Positions 1 through 12,100 of a stretch of 64,000 nucleotides of DNA are shown in pieces. Every line of letters begins with the position of its first letter. Position 1 is the stretch's first letter. The notes beneath the pieces are model-generated. The model was given only the letters and a program-made list of their open reading frames with translations, had not been told where the DNA came from and did not search any database. The stretch spans positions 1,320,648 through 1,384,647 of the forward strand of contig NW_019091402.1 of assembly GCF_001949145.1 (NCBI RefSeq). Direction: 5' to 3'. This DNA comes from Acanthaster planci (taxonomy: Eukaryota; Echinodermata; Asteroidea; Valvatida; Acanthasteridae). The position numbers and the translations under genes were made by a program.

Positions 1-1935
1 TCATGCACTCCCACGAATAATCTTTTATTTTTAAACCACAAGACAAGATTTATTTTAAAAGTTTGGACATTAAAACCGACTACAAACTGAATGCTACATT
101 TTCTTCATTGTGTATTTCTCTTAAAAAGTTACACACCATGTGAAAAACAGGAACTATTTTGTCAAAGCTAGTCAAGGAAATGGAGCTGGATACCGCAAGC
201 TTGCTACTATGCACGATTCAAGGCTGTTGAAGATTCGTCCCTTCATATGCTTGGACGCAGGGAAATGAAGTTGATGTCCATGCTCCAGAAAGTTTATGGT
301 GATTTGGCTGGGATAAGAAAAAAACCAATTGAAGTTCCTTAGTTTGGGTTTCCATTTCCTTCCGGGTTCCATCTCCACAGCAACACTCTCCCCTTCGGTT
401 ACAAGTTGATACAACACAACTGAAGGAAAAACCTGTTGCGAAAGATCAAGGGAAAAAAAAATTGTCGAGCAACATCCTGGAGAAATTCACAAGATGTATT
501 CCACTACAACCGGGGGGGGAGAGATTGGAGGAAAGTGGATTAGCCATGAAATAATCACCAGAGGTTTTTGAGTGCCCTGCGGTAGCGTAGGGTCAATGAA
601 ATACGTGCACCTTTGTGCTTGCCTTAAGGCAATCCTTCAAAATAACCATTTTTTGTGTTTTGTGTCAAGTTTTACATGTAAAAGCACCTAACAGACTCGG
701 GCTTTTTCAAGATTTTTAAAAGGCATTGTTTTCAAAATCCTGAATTCGGGAAAAATCCAACCACATGTGTAAGGTTTTGATGAAATCATTTACATGTTTC
801 TGATCTTTTAATCTACAGGCACCTAGAGTGTGACATTTTTATGCTTAACCACTTGCTACAGGGGAGCCCGGTTTCAGAGACATTGGCTTTATACACATGG
901 CCGGGGTGCCCGAAATCAGACAAAAGAGCTGTGGGCCCTCTAACAAATGACCGTACTCGGAACAAAAGACCAAGCTGCTGGGCATTGCCAACATTGTTTC
1001 AGTTGTCAATAGCGGAGGAAATATGTCATTGTTTTGAAGGATTATACCACTGTTTGTGGCATTCAGCACAAGCAGATTACCAACAGGGACAAAAATGCTC
1101 CAGCGTTCAAGTGATGAGCCATACAATACCACTGCACGCTAATCTGGCCCGTATTGAAGTGACGTCAGCAGCACACTGTGCTGGTTTCGGGAACAAAAGA
1201 AAATTACGTAACACCACACAATCTGGGCTCTTTTTACAAGGCAGCAGGCCTGGCTGAAATACTCGGGCGCCAGTAGATGTTTCTGGCAGATTAGAGTAGC
1301 CACCAGACAGTCATTCGTGTGGGTGTAAACGTCCAGTAAATTAAGTTATGAATTTTGAAAGAATTTTGAAAACAGAAAAAAATTACCTGGCCCAGCAGAA
1401 TCAACATGGATAAATGGGCCCAGCATATAGTGGTTAAGTGGATAAATGGGCCCGGCATAAAGTGGTTAAGTGGATAAATGGGCCCAGCATAAAGTGGTTA
1501 AGTGGATAAATGGGCCCAGCATAAAGTGGTTAAGTGGATAAATGGGCCCAGCATAAAGTGGTTAAGTGGATAAATGGGCCCAGCATATAGTGGTTAACGT
1601 AAGAAAGAGAAAACCATAAAACAGCAACGCATTCCACAGGTGTCTGACATAACAGTGCACCCACGGCAGAGGAATGCATCGGCAAATGTCAAACTTTCTG
1701 GGAAGTTTCTAGGATCCTTGACGGCCCCCTTCAATGGCGAAAGCCAAAGCCACTGTGACAACTACTGAACTGTACACTGTAAGTGCACCGTGGCAGTTGC
1801 TCTGTACAAAACCCAACACAATACCTTCCTCCATAAAAGGGGGCCATTGGGCATTTCTAGAGAGAATATCCCTGGACTCATCCAGAGAAACGATACCTCA
1901 AGGCTTACGTGTAACTAGGCTACTGAGTAAGACAT
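1..1935. other. Left flank, no coding exon recognised
   Basis: The short open frames here resemble no protein I know and look like chance. The part next to 1935 should be the 3' untranslated region of COX6C, which reads leftward. A minus-strand ATTAAA (807-812) and AATAAA signals (24-29 and 49-54) are possible cleavage signals, but none stands out. The interval includes the 32-bp minisatellite at 1408-1599. Confidence 0.5.
1408..1599. repeat. 32-bp minisatellite, six copies
   Basis: Six head-to-tail copies of a 32-bp unit (key words GGATAAATGGGCCC and AGTGGTTAAGT). Only single-base differences separate copies, such as AGCATATAG versus AGCATAAAG and GCCCGG versus GCCCAG. The first and last copies share the TATAG variant. 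The array lies downstream of COX6C, possibly in its 3' UTR. Confidence 0.95.
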
Positions 1936-2848
<913 letters not shown>

Positions 2849-2902
2849 GGTGATTCTGAGTCAAATGAGAATTGTTACGTGTGGTCAGGTTTCCCTTTCA
2901 AA

Positions 2903-3390
2903 CCTAGCCCCACTAGTATGGCATGGACACTCGCTACTGCTGCATCCTTAGCCACACATCCGTCTAGACATGTAATACACGGACTGAGCGATAAGATATT
3001 ACATGTAGCAATGGGCTCTTCCAAAACTTTGGCAGCACTTTAGGTATCTTGACATGGAACATCCGTCGAGACGATGAGGGGTCAAGTGACGTAATGCTCA
3101 ACGACCTTATTTTAAAGATGGCGACTGAGAGAGCGAGCCCATTAGATTGAATGGATAAAGGCAAAAAGACTGGAAAATACCTGAATAACGTGAGTGAAAT
3201 CATTCAATAAATGGTTTTTAGAAAGCGGAAAGGTCAAGAATCATGTTCGTGTGCAAAAGAAATTGGGCCCACGATGATAAGTGGGTGCGCCGGAATGTTC
3301 AATACGTCGACACGAAATCGCGTATACGGATGTGTGGCTAAGGATAGATCGGGAGTGAGAGTCCGTGCCACACTAGCAGTGGGGCTAGCC
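2903..3390. mobile_element. Foldback element with about 60-bp inverted arms
   Basis: The left arm (2903-2961) begins CTAGCCCCACTAGTATGGCA and ends CTTAGCCACACATCCG. The right arm (3327-3390) is its imperfect reverse complement, from CGGATGTGTGGCTAAG to GTGGGGCTAG. The centre is unrelated and carries no recognised frame. This is the plan of a foldback or long-TIR MITE. It lies between the untranslated first exon and the coding exons of COX6C. Confidence 0.8.
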
Positions 3391-3636
3391 CTAGTGCTGT
3401 TTTGAGCTAAATAACTTCTCCACGGACATGACAGAAGTCATGTGTTTTGGCAGCTTGTTCCAATCTCTTGCCATCTTAGGAAAGAATGCATGAAGATAGG
3501 ATTGTGACAAAGACTGTGAGATGACAAGTTGATTTGTCTTGCAGCTCCTACTGCTATTGTTGCGAGATAATGGAGGTCGAGGTTCTTGCAAGTCAAGGAT
3601 ATCTCTTATTTCGAAGGAAATTATTATGATGTCCAT
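3391..3636 (-). mobile_element. LINE reverse transcriptase C-terminal fragment
   Basis: The minus-strand frame ends with a stretch reading SYLHAFFPKMARDWNKLPKH, then SVMSVEKLFSSK. This is the signature that closes the reverse-transcriptase ORF of many non-LTR retrotransposons (F-P-x-x-x-R-D-W-N-x-L-P followed by a V-x-x-L/F-K segment). Only the last 80 or so codons remain, so it is a 5'-truncated dead copy. It directly abuts the foldback element. The clade (CR1, L2 or other) cannot be told from so short a tail. Confidence 0.75.
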
Positions 3637-3760
3637 CCAGCTTAAATTTATTTAGAAATAAGGCAAAAGAAAACACCGAGCGTCCAACTTGAAAACTGAA
3701 GTATTACGAATCGATTTCAACCCATACCGTGTTTAAATAAAGCGAAATGCGTGAGGATTT

Positions 3761-3830
3761 GCTCTTACCGAAGTCTCGTTCCCAACGCTTTCGACTCCAA
3801 GATGGCTGCTACAACCGGCTTCAACCTTTT
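3761..3830 (-). promoter_or_regulatory. COX6C: COX6C untranslated first exon and promoter region
   Basis: On the minus strand a donor GTAAGAGC (3761-3768) follows the exon end CTTCG at 3769. The matching acceptor is CTCAG just before the coding ATG. The exon contains GCAGCCATCTTGGAG (plus strand CCAAGATGGCTGC), which fits the YY1 core AAnATGGC often found near start sites of nuclear cytochrome oxidase genes. The transcription start was not determined, so the upper limit is approximate. Confidence 0.6.
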
Positions 3831-4481
3831 ATCCAGAGCAACAAAGTACACATTTCAAGTAATAGCGTACGGCAAATACGCGTTAAGCGCGGACGTGTTG
3901 AGATCGAGGAAGAAAACCAATTTAAGGAAAATTTTTGGGGGCGCGACTATGAACCAAACCTGTTTACGAACGGAGGGGGTCCCACTATGAATTCCTTTTA
4001 ACATTTGAAGTATTTCTTAATGTTTAAGTGAAGTGCAGAAGCATGAGAGTAAGAAAAGCGAAGAATCTGGCTGCCTATAAGATTGGGAGATGCCGTAATT
4101 TGTTAGTGGGGGTGCGCAATGAGATGACGTCCAATCCCGGTCCCTGTAGCATGCCTTAAAGTTAAACGAGAGCCGAATTCTATTTTGGACTGTGTCATTT
4201 CTTTTCCTTCCAAAAGTATATACAAGGCCTAAATTATAGGCTCAACCCTCAAAAGGCTTTAATTTGCACAAACAGTTCACAAGAGTTCCCCCACCGAAAA
4301 CTTCGGGTTCGGGATTGGGAACACAATTAAGGGGAAGATGCATTGTGAGGTCACAACACCAAATGAAATTATCCTGTTCAATATTACTCATGTTTGAAAT
4401 TTGAGAAGTTCTACAGACTTCAAAATAAAAACTGATGTACAAGCAATACTCAAAGACAATTTTTGGTGACTTTTTAATACA

Positions 4482-6151
4482 TTTATTAGTATACATGTAT
4501 ATATTCAAGTACACGCATTGTGCACACAGTCATTTCATTTACAATAAGCACTTGTTAATAAAAGGGAACATTTGTTATTTTAACTTACTCTTTAGAAACA
4601 CCGGTACATGTAATTACCATTCTGGGGCACTCATGCATCAAGTCATCATGAAGTTTAAGGGACAGAACATTTATCAAAAATATAGTCAGGGTATACGGTA
4701 CCTATCCAATATCAGATGTCGAGCAAGATTCATTTTTACAACTGCTGCTGATCAAAGTAGCTGGTTTTAAAATACTTTCACTGTTGTTGTACATCAAGCC
4801 AATGAACGGAAAGGATAACCAGCTATGACAGGTGTTCTGAAACAAAAATAGGGTTTTTTTCACGAGAAGTCTGAAGTGCAACCCTGTCGAAAAACTGGAA
4901 ATTTTTCAACAATCTCCACTGTCCAAGTTAAAGAAAACACAAAAAGAGACCCATTAAAATGAAACACAAATGTCCCAAACCATTCCTTGGTTAAAGGCTT
5001 TTCAAAGAATCCTGCATTATAGAAGTCAGTTTTTTTCACCCACGTAATGCCCATTCTCATCAAGATGGCAAAGTGAGCGATGAATAAACAAAGTGAGATC
5101 AGTTTGCTCTTCCTATAATTCCAACTTTCAGTCTCGTGAAGCATCTTGCGTGATCTGATCACAAATTCTGAACACCTGGAAAAAAAGTTGTGGCACTTTA
5201 AATAGATCTGCAAATGTAAAAGATTCAGTCCTTTCTTAAATTAATGCCCCTTTATGGGTCTGCATTCCTCAGTTAAACGTATTTACAACTTTAAAAGGTA
5301 AAAGCTGATAAAAAATGCAACTGGAGAATGGTTTTTCCTGTATTTAAATTTAGGATGCAATAAAAAACCCTTAATCTTGTGGCAGTTGATGGAAGTGTAA
5401 ATTAACAACATGTCCTCTTCAGCAACTTTGTAAAATGCCGAATTCAACACTGCTTGGATAATTCAATATTTTTTTTTCCGACAAAAAGTAACTCTAATTG
5501 AAACAAACCCGTCGGTATGGTTGCATTTATTTCCGAGCTGCTTCAAAGGTTTCAATCTGATAGAAATAACAATGCAATTGGAAATTACACAGTAATGCTC
5601 ACATCAAAGAGGGAATGTTTGAACGAAATACAAGACTGTATAACAATAATTTGAAATTTTATACAATAGGAAAGATGCACACACACACAATTCTATACTT
5701 TGTAATTATTTTTAATGTTGCTTTTACATTTCTGACCCTTTCTCTGTGCGAAAGACACACAATACCCAAGAAGACGCAGTGCACTGAGTATAAAAAGGTC
5801 ATATTTTTATATGCTTGGTTACAGTTTAATTTTCAGAGCCATTTCCAAGATGGATTTCCTGTGTAGTTTGTCTCTAACAACTGTGCCAACCTTTACGAAA
5901 AATCAACCCAACCACGATCTAATGCAAAGTGCTTAGTGCTCAGACTAAATTCAGAGGAATATATGAAAACAGGCTGATATGATGCTGGTCGCCTGCCAAC
6001 TGCCCACCATTTTGCATGACTGTGGCTGGTACTTGGCCAAATGTTGCTCAGCCGTTGTACACGCAGCGTGGAGCTCAGATGCCAATACTGAAACGGTACA
6101 CCAGTGGATACACAAAGTGCTTTCTGTACATTGCCACAAGACATATGTTCT
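4482..6151 (-). other. GREB1: Probable GREB1 3' untranslated region
   Basis: Follows the GREB1 stop codon, with no convincing coding exon. Minus-strand AATAAA signals are at 5526-5531 and 4482-4487. The leftmost would give a 3' UTR of about 1.7 kb and leave some 650 bp before the COX6C first exon on the same strand. Which signal is used cannot be decided here. Confidence 0.5.
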
Positions 6152-9100
6152 TCAGTCGCCATATGTTCCTGTTAACAGAAAGAGCGGTCGATCCTCCGTC
6201 CTATTGGCCGTTTGGAACTCGTCCCTCAGACGGAATCGCCAGCGATCTTCCAGGTCCAATCGGACAACCTGACGACGGAGAGTGCTCCTGTCTGGGCTTA
6301 TAAGGCAGAGTCTGGCACCTGGTGTGGCAAAGAACAAACAGAATATAACAACTGTCAAGCACCATTCCAAAAAATGCTATGTGAGAGCATGGAATACTCT
6401 GTTATTTAAAATCCTTTGCAAAATTCATCAGCGTTTTCAAAAGTCCCATGAAAATCAAAGAAAACTATTGATATATTAACAATATTTGTATGATTTTCAT
6501 TTGAATTGTCTAAATTTAACATAACAGTATTCTCAGGGAGTTTTAAAAGAAATGAAAGCCGTACCTGACACAAACTTGAATTGTTTCAAGAAGGAACTTT
6601 CCACAAAGGCGTCGCACATGTACAGGAGCAGACCGCTAAACAGGAGGCTATCAGGAGTGGTGTTGATGGAGTGAGGCCGGGAACTTACAAAATGGACTGG
6701 GAATTGAAAAATCAACGTACTGGTTTGAGAAAAATCGTCACTAAATCTAAGAAATTTTCAGAGGGGAGTTTGCTTTGTGGGCTTCACTCCAACTGTACGT
6801 GAAGACGGCAGTGCTGGTTTCTCTTGAGAGCCAGCAAAGCATACACTGCTTGCAAGCACCCCTTATAACCAAGGTATGAGTGAATCACCGCGGCCAATTT
6901 TCAATTGAATGTGCATAAAAACCTCAGCATCTCTGCATCATATGAAAAACAACAACCTGAATGAGGGTGAATAGGGTCAACAACACCCAAACGCCTATAA
7001 GCAATATTTTCATTTCTTTTTACCTTACCTTATGAGGACATAATGCCCATAATGCCATAAGATGGCAAGAAAACGTCAAAGCCCCTTGTTTGACCATTTG
7101 CTGTACTTAAGTCCATCTCAAATTCCAGTCATTCAGTCCGGCCAAAATAAGAGGATGGACAATGACAAAAAAATGCTTCTGTTGTAGTTCATTGGGGTAC
7201 CTTGTGACTCGTCAGAAGACTTGTGAGGACTCTTGATAAACTTGTAAGAGACTTTGATAAACTTATAAGGTTTTTAAATGAACTTGTGAGGACTTTTGAT
7301 AGACTTGTGAGGGCTTCTGATGGACTTGTGAGGGCTTTTGATGGGCTTGTGAGGGCTTTTGATGGGCTTGTGAGGACTTTTGATGGGCTTGTGAGGGCTT
7401 CTGATGGACTTGTGAGGGCTTTTGATGGGCTTGTGAGGGCTTTTGATGGGCTTGTGAGGACTTTTGATGGGCTTGTGAGGATTTGTGATGGGCTGGACTA
7501 CAGTACTGCTTTTGAGTACACAGCCGTCCCTACCTGCAATCTCAGGCCCCAGATTGAGGTAGCAATCAACCAGCAGGACAGGATTTTCCACATTGTTGAC
7601 GGCCTGTGGGAAGAGTCGCTCACCACTCATGTTTTCCAGAAAGCGCTCGAGGAGATACTGGGGCGGGGCTAGGAGGGGTACCAGCTCCTCACTGTCGGGC
7701 GTGGAGACGTAGTGACGGAAGAGGATCTTACTTTTGGAATGCCCGCTCGCACCTGGTGATGAGGACTGTTGGATAAAAGGAATCTTTTGAAGGAACATTT
7801 CAACAGCAATTGACACTACAAAATCTGTTTAAATAAATTCTAAAATCAATAACAGCCTTTCACAACCTTCACAAGATAGGATCCTGCAGCTGGTCTACTT
7901 TGGCAGAATAAAAGCAATGGCCACCAAGATGGCTAACATGCACATGGCCTATTGTAACAGAGTTTCTCTCTTTATAAGCATTATCATTTCAATGCAGTTT
8001 CTTAGAACAAAAGATGTAGCAGGGCCTATCCAAGCGGTACAAAAGAACTGCCATCCAAGATGGCTGTGAAGTACATGGTCTATTACAATGGTGCATTTCC
8101 TACCTTTGAGCATGGCATCACGTTGACGTCATCACTTACAGGAATGAGTTTCTTCATGACCGAGAATCGGTTGAGCTGACAGAGGAGAAGTGAGCTGCTG
8201 TGAGCACGCAGGTTGAAATCCATGTCTTCATTAAAAAACCTACACACAGCAGGCAAAGAAACATGTATGCACGATTTCTGTTGGATATCAAACGTTCTTG
8301 TTTACTGAAATAGCAAACTTCTAAAATGGGAGCCCTTGATCCATTCTGTGCATAGACCACCACTGCTGGCACTCACACATTGCATTGTGGTAGAGTACTT
8401 CACAATTACTTTACAACTACTCACAACTACTCACAATTAATTCATAAGAACTCGCATCACAATCACTCAAAGGTACTCAAAATTCACAAGTATTCGCAAT
8501 TTCTCAAAAGTACTCATAATAACTCGAAAAGAACGAACAATTCACAATCACTCAAAGATACTCACAATTACTTCACAAGTACTCATTATTTCTGACAAGT
8601 ACTCATGTTACTTCATAACAACTCACTATCACATAATCACTCAAAGGTACGCACTGTTACTCCACAAGTACAAATATGTCACAGGTACCTTGATCTCAAT
8701 TTACGTCACAAGATATTCATTTGAACTACACGCATAATGAAGACATACTTTTGTTTTTGCCCAACTAGTAAAAGTATGTGCGATGACGAGTGACCAGTGC
8801 TTGCAAGTACTCCACTTCAAGAGTGACTGAGTGAGTGCTTATGTATCAATTACATCAGAGGCAACTTTAACATAACACTGACCTGTGGTGATCATACTGT
8901 ACGTTTTGTGTCTCCTCCAGATTCAGAAAGACCATGTTGTACGGGTGACAGCGGGAGAAGGGCTGACCTTTGACCGTGCCCTTTGACCTGCTGGACCACT
9001 GCTGGAGGCCAATCACGGCGAAGCTACCCAGCTTGGGTACGGCCTCCACTTCTTCGATCAAGGCTTTCAAGGATATGAGGGAATCGATTCTGCCAAAAGT

Positions 9101-12100
9101 GAAAGCGTGAGAAAGAATTACCGCTAGAAACATGTCGGAACTAAAAATGATTTGGTGGGAAAAAAGCAATTGATAAGAATGCTCTGTTTACTCAATTCTT
9201 AACTTTTAAAATGCTACCAACTTTTACAGCACTTCCTATTACATTTCCAAGAAAAGGTATTTGTGGCTCAACCTAACAAAACGAGTCACAGGTCACCACA
9301 GCAACTTTGGAATTCTCGATCTTTAAATAATATTACATGGTATCAACAGGAACCCTCAACTTTTCATATCTACACTATGCCCATTTTTACCAGCACGCCA
9401 AAATGAGTTATATATTAAAACAAAGACCCCAATTTACTCTTTCTAATGATAACTAGAACAAAATTACTGAAAAAATGGACTTCAGGCTCATTTTGTGGCA
9501 ATTGGCAACATGTAATTAATTATCCCTGACAATTGATTGTCCAAAGGAAGGTCAGAATAATTGATCATGAAAAGTAAAAATAATTGATTGCAATTTTTTG
9601 GGTATGTCATGTCTAGAAACACATGTTGGTGTTTGTTCTCACGAAAGAACAGGTCATGTGGGTAATTCTAACAACTTCAGGGTCCGAATTTTTCGTGTCC
9701 CTGTCACATCTGACATATGGTTTGTAAGTTCAAAATAAATTCTCTAATTTCCAAGAGTGATAAACTGATGCAAATTACCTGCCAAACAACTAGAAATGGT
9801 TTGAAATCAATTTCAATGATAAGTCAAATGTCAAATTCTACAGTTCAGGTGAAACATGGGACACAGAAATGTCACACCTTTGGACCCCGAATTTGTGGAA
9901 TGACCCACATGCGAGTCGCTCTCCCCAACAATGAGACCTTGAGTGACCTCGAGCAACCCCTGACCTTGATTCATTCTTGCCAGGAACACACTCATGCCAA
10001 GCAAAGCAGGAGTCGTCGGTGATGATGATAAACGGCCAGACTTCTTGCCGACTGACCCCCAACTCCTCCTGTCTGCTACGTTCCAGCTGCAGGTTGTTGT
10101 AGGCCAACTCCTTGATGAAGTACTTGGCGGCGCCTGTGGAGGCAACATTCGGAAGGGTTTTTCTCTTCTATTTCAGATAAACTCCGACGACCCAAAACAC
10201 AGTCTTCTTGCAGTCTGATGACTAGATCTAGACCGCCTTTCAACTTTTCCAGATTTGACAGCTCTGTGTGTTAAATTTTGAGGAGTGACTCGTTTGAACT
10301 GAACATTGGAACAAAGTCACTTTTGAATACTTGTGTTTATTGGAGTATGTCTCTGAATTGCCAACAGCAAATACACTGAAATTAAAACATCCTGAAGCTG
10401 AGTTTTTCCCTTTTTAAAACCATGTAATCCATAAATTCTTATGTTTAACTGTACATTATTCGCTTCACCATTTTTTGGGGGGAAACGCGCTGTAGCTTGG
10501 AAACAGAGGACTCACAGCTGTGTACCATTATGGGCCTCCAACTGGACCAACGGAGGGCGCTACTTCCTTAGCAACGCAGGCTCCTTTGGCACTAACTGCG
10601 TTTCTCTGGTTCACAAACAACCAGGAAATGCAAGCATTGCAATCACATCGCTACCAACAACATGAACACTCCTGACCAATGTGGCTCTTTCCAACCCATG
10701 AGGGGGGGGGCTTCTGCTCAAGGCCGATGGTGACTTGCATTACAATATTCACTTGCACACTGTTTAAGGTGAAGTTCTCAGAATCAACTTGAAGTGTAAG
10801 TTACTTTAAGATCTAACCTGGTCCGGCATCGTTCACCACTGACGGTAGGACCAGGATGATGTGGTTGGGCCACTGTTTCTCGTAGGCCAGCGCGTCCTTC
10901 TGCTTGCACACCAGCACATGGATGTGTTTGCTGCCCTCCATGGTATGGTGGAGGTTGATCAATCCGTGCTCATGCCGTCCAAAGGTCCACATGAAGATGG
11001 GCGTCTTAATGGCATTGGGACCCTGCGGGACGGCGAACAATGATCCGTGAACCACTGAGGGCAATGCCATGCAAAAGTGGAGATTTTGACATACTGCTAT
11101 TAAGTTGATTATTAGCTGTACATTGAAGACCAAACAATTTTGTTTCAGAATATCTGAGTAAAATTGCAGCCAGCACATTGCCTTTTATTTCTTGTTTCAT
11201 CTTTTGGGGAAAAAAACATGCGCCGTTTACAGAACAGTCTGACCTGAAAGTGATAAATTTCTGGTTTGCAGAAAGTGCCTAAAACATTGCTTAAAATTCT
11301 GAGCAATAAGATTTATTTCAGGGGATGGATTCAAAAAGTTCCTCGGGCATTTAAATTTGATTCCATGATCCTCGTACTGATATGTGACACTCTCTGAGCA
11401 GGCTAGCATACTGTGCTAGACTCGTACAAAAAAGTGAGCCTTTAAACGGAATGTTTAAGCAGCGCTATGAAATTGGCCCCAGCTCAATGCTAGGGCTCAG
11501 TTCCTTGTCTCATCTGGGACAAGCTTACCAGAAAGACAGTCAGCTGCAATCTTAAGCCAGCCATTAAAATTCTCTATTACTGCAACGATCCATTCTGGAT
11601 TTTGGAAATGCTAGTCTTTTTTCCAGTCACTAACCTGTTCACTCATGATTGGCAATACCATGCTCATCATTTGGCCTGTCCGCTGGCTGAATACAAAATG
11701 CTTCTCTTGCTGGGGTGGGATGATAAACTGTAGCTCTAGATCTTTGCCAAATAGAACAGACGACAGCCGAATACTGTATGCTTTGGTTTCTCGAGCCTAA
11801 ATTACAAACACAAAAACAAGTAAAGAGAAAACAGTAAAGATCTACAACTTAATATATAGAGCCTACCGGGCTGCACTCAATTTTTCCAGGGGGCCACCGA
11901 AAGTCGACTAACTGCGGCTTGTACATAGGTTGTGTATATTTCAAGATTTTGACGGACCCCCACTGGGGGCTACGCAGCCCCTCCAAGTAATACCATCGAG
12001 TTAACAAGTTGACTGCTGACTACAAGTTTACTCATAGTAACAGGTGTACCGGATTCTGCCACAATGAGCATACTTGTAGGAAATGAAAGGCTATTGTAAT

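Larger units (their letters stand above)
6152..11796 (-). other. GREB1: GREB1 exons 25-32: C-terminal predicted glycosyltransferase region
   Basis: Exons: 11635-11796, 10818-11022, 9965-10133, 8883-9089, 8140-8239, 7534-7765, 6565-6696, 6152-6318 (residues 1609-2065). This is the most conserved third and covers the region assigned to the TAGT glycosyltransferase fold in this family. Recognisable blocks are [179 protein letters not shown] and [20 protein letters not shown]. No gap or frameshift is needed against human GREB1 in these blocks. Confidence 0.92.

Noticed and set aside
841-1257. 138-codon plus-strand frame
   Set aside because: No recognisable motif, no splice or promoter context, and overlapped by an equally long antisense frame.
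7274-7816. 180-codon minus-strand frame with SPHKPIK repeats
   Set aside because: It is GREB1 exon 30 running past its donor into a 21-bp minisatellite; the repeated part is intronic.
7200-8700. CRISPR-like regular repeats
   Set aside because: Units are contiguous with no unique spacers and lie in introns of an animal gene; these are minisatellites.
9831-10148. Extension of GREB1 exon 27 beyond position 9965
   Set aside because: The frame stays open but similarity to GREB1 stops at GKNES; donor AAG|GTCAGG at 9964 joined to 9089 restores the family sequence.
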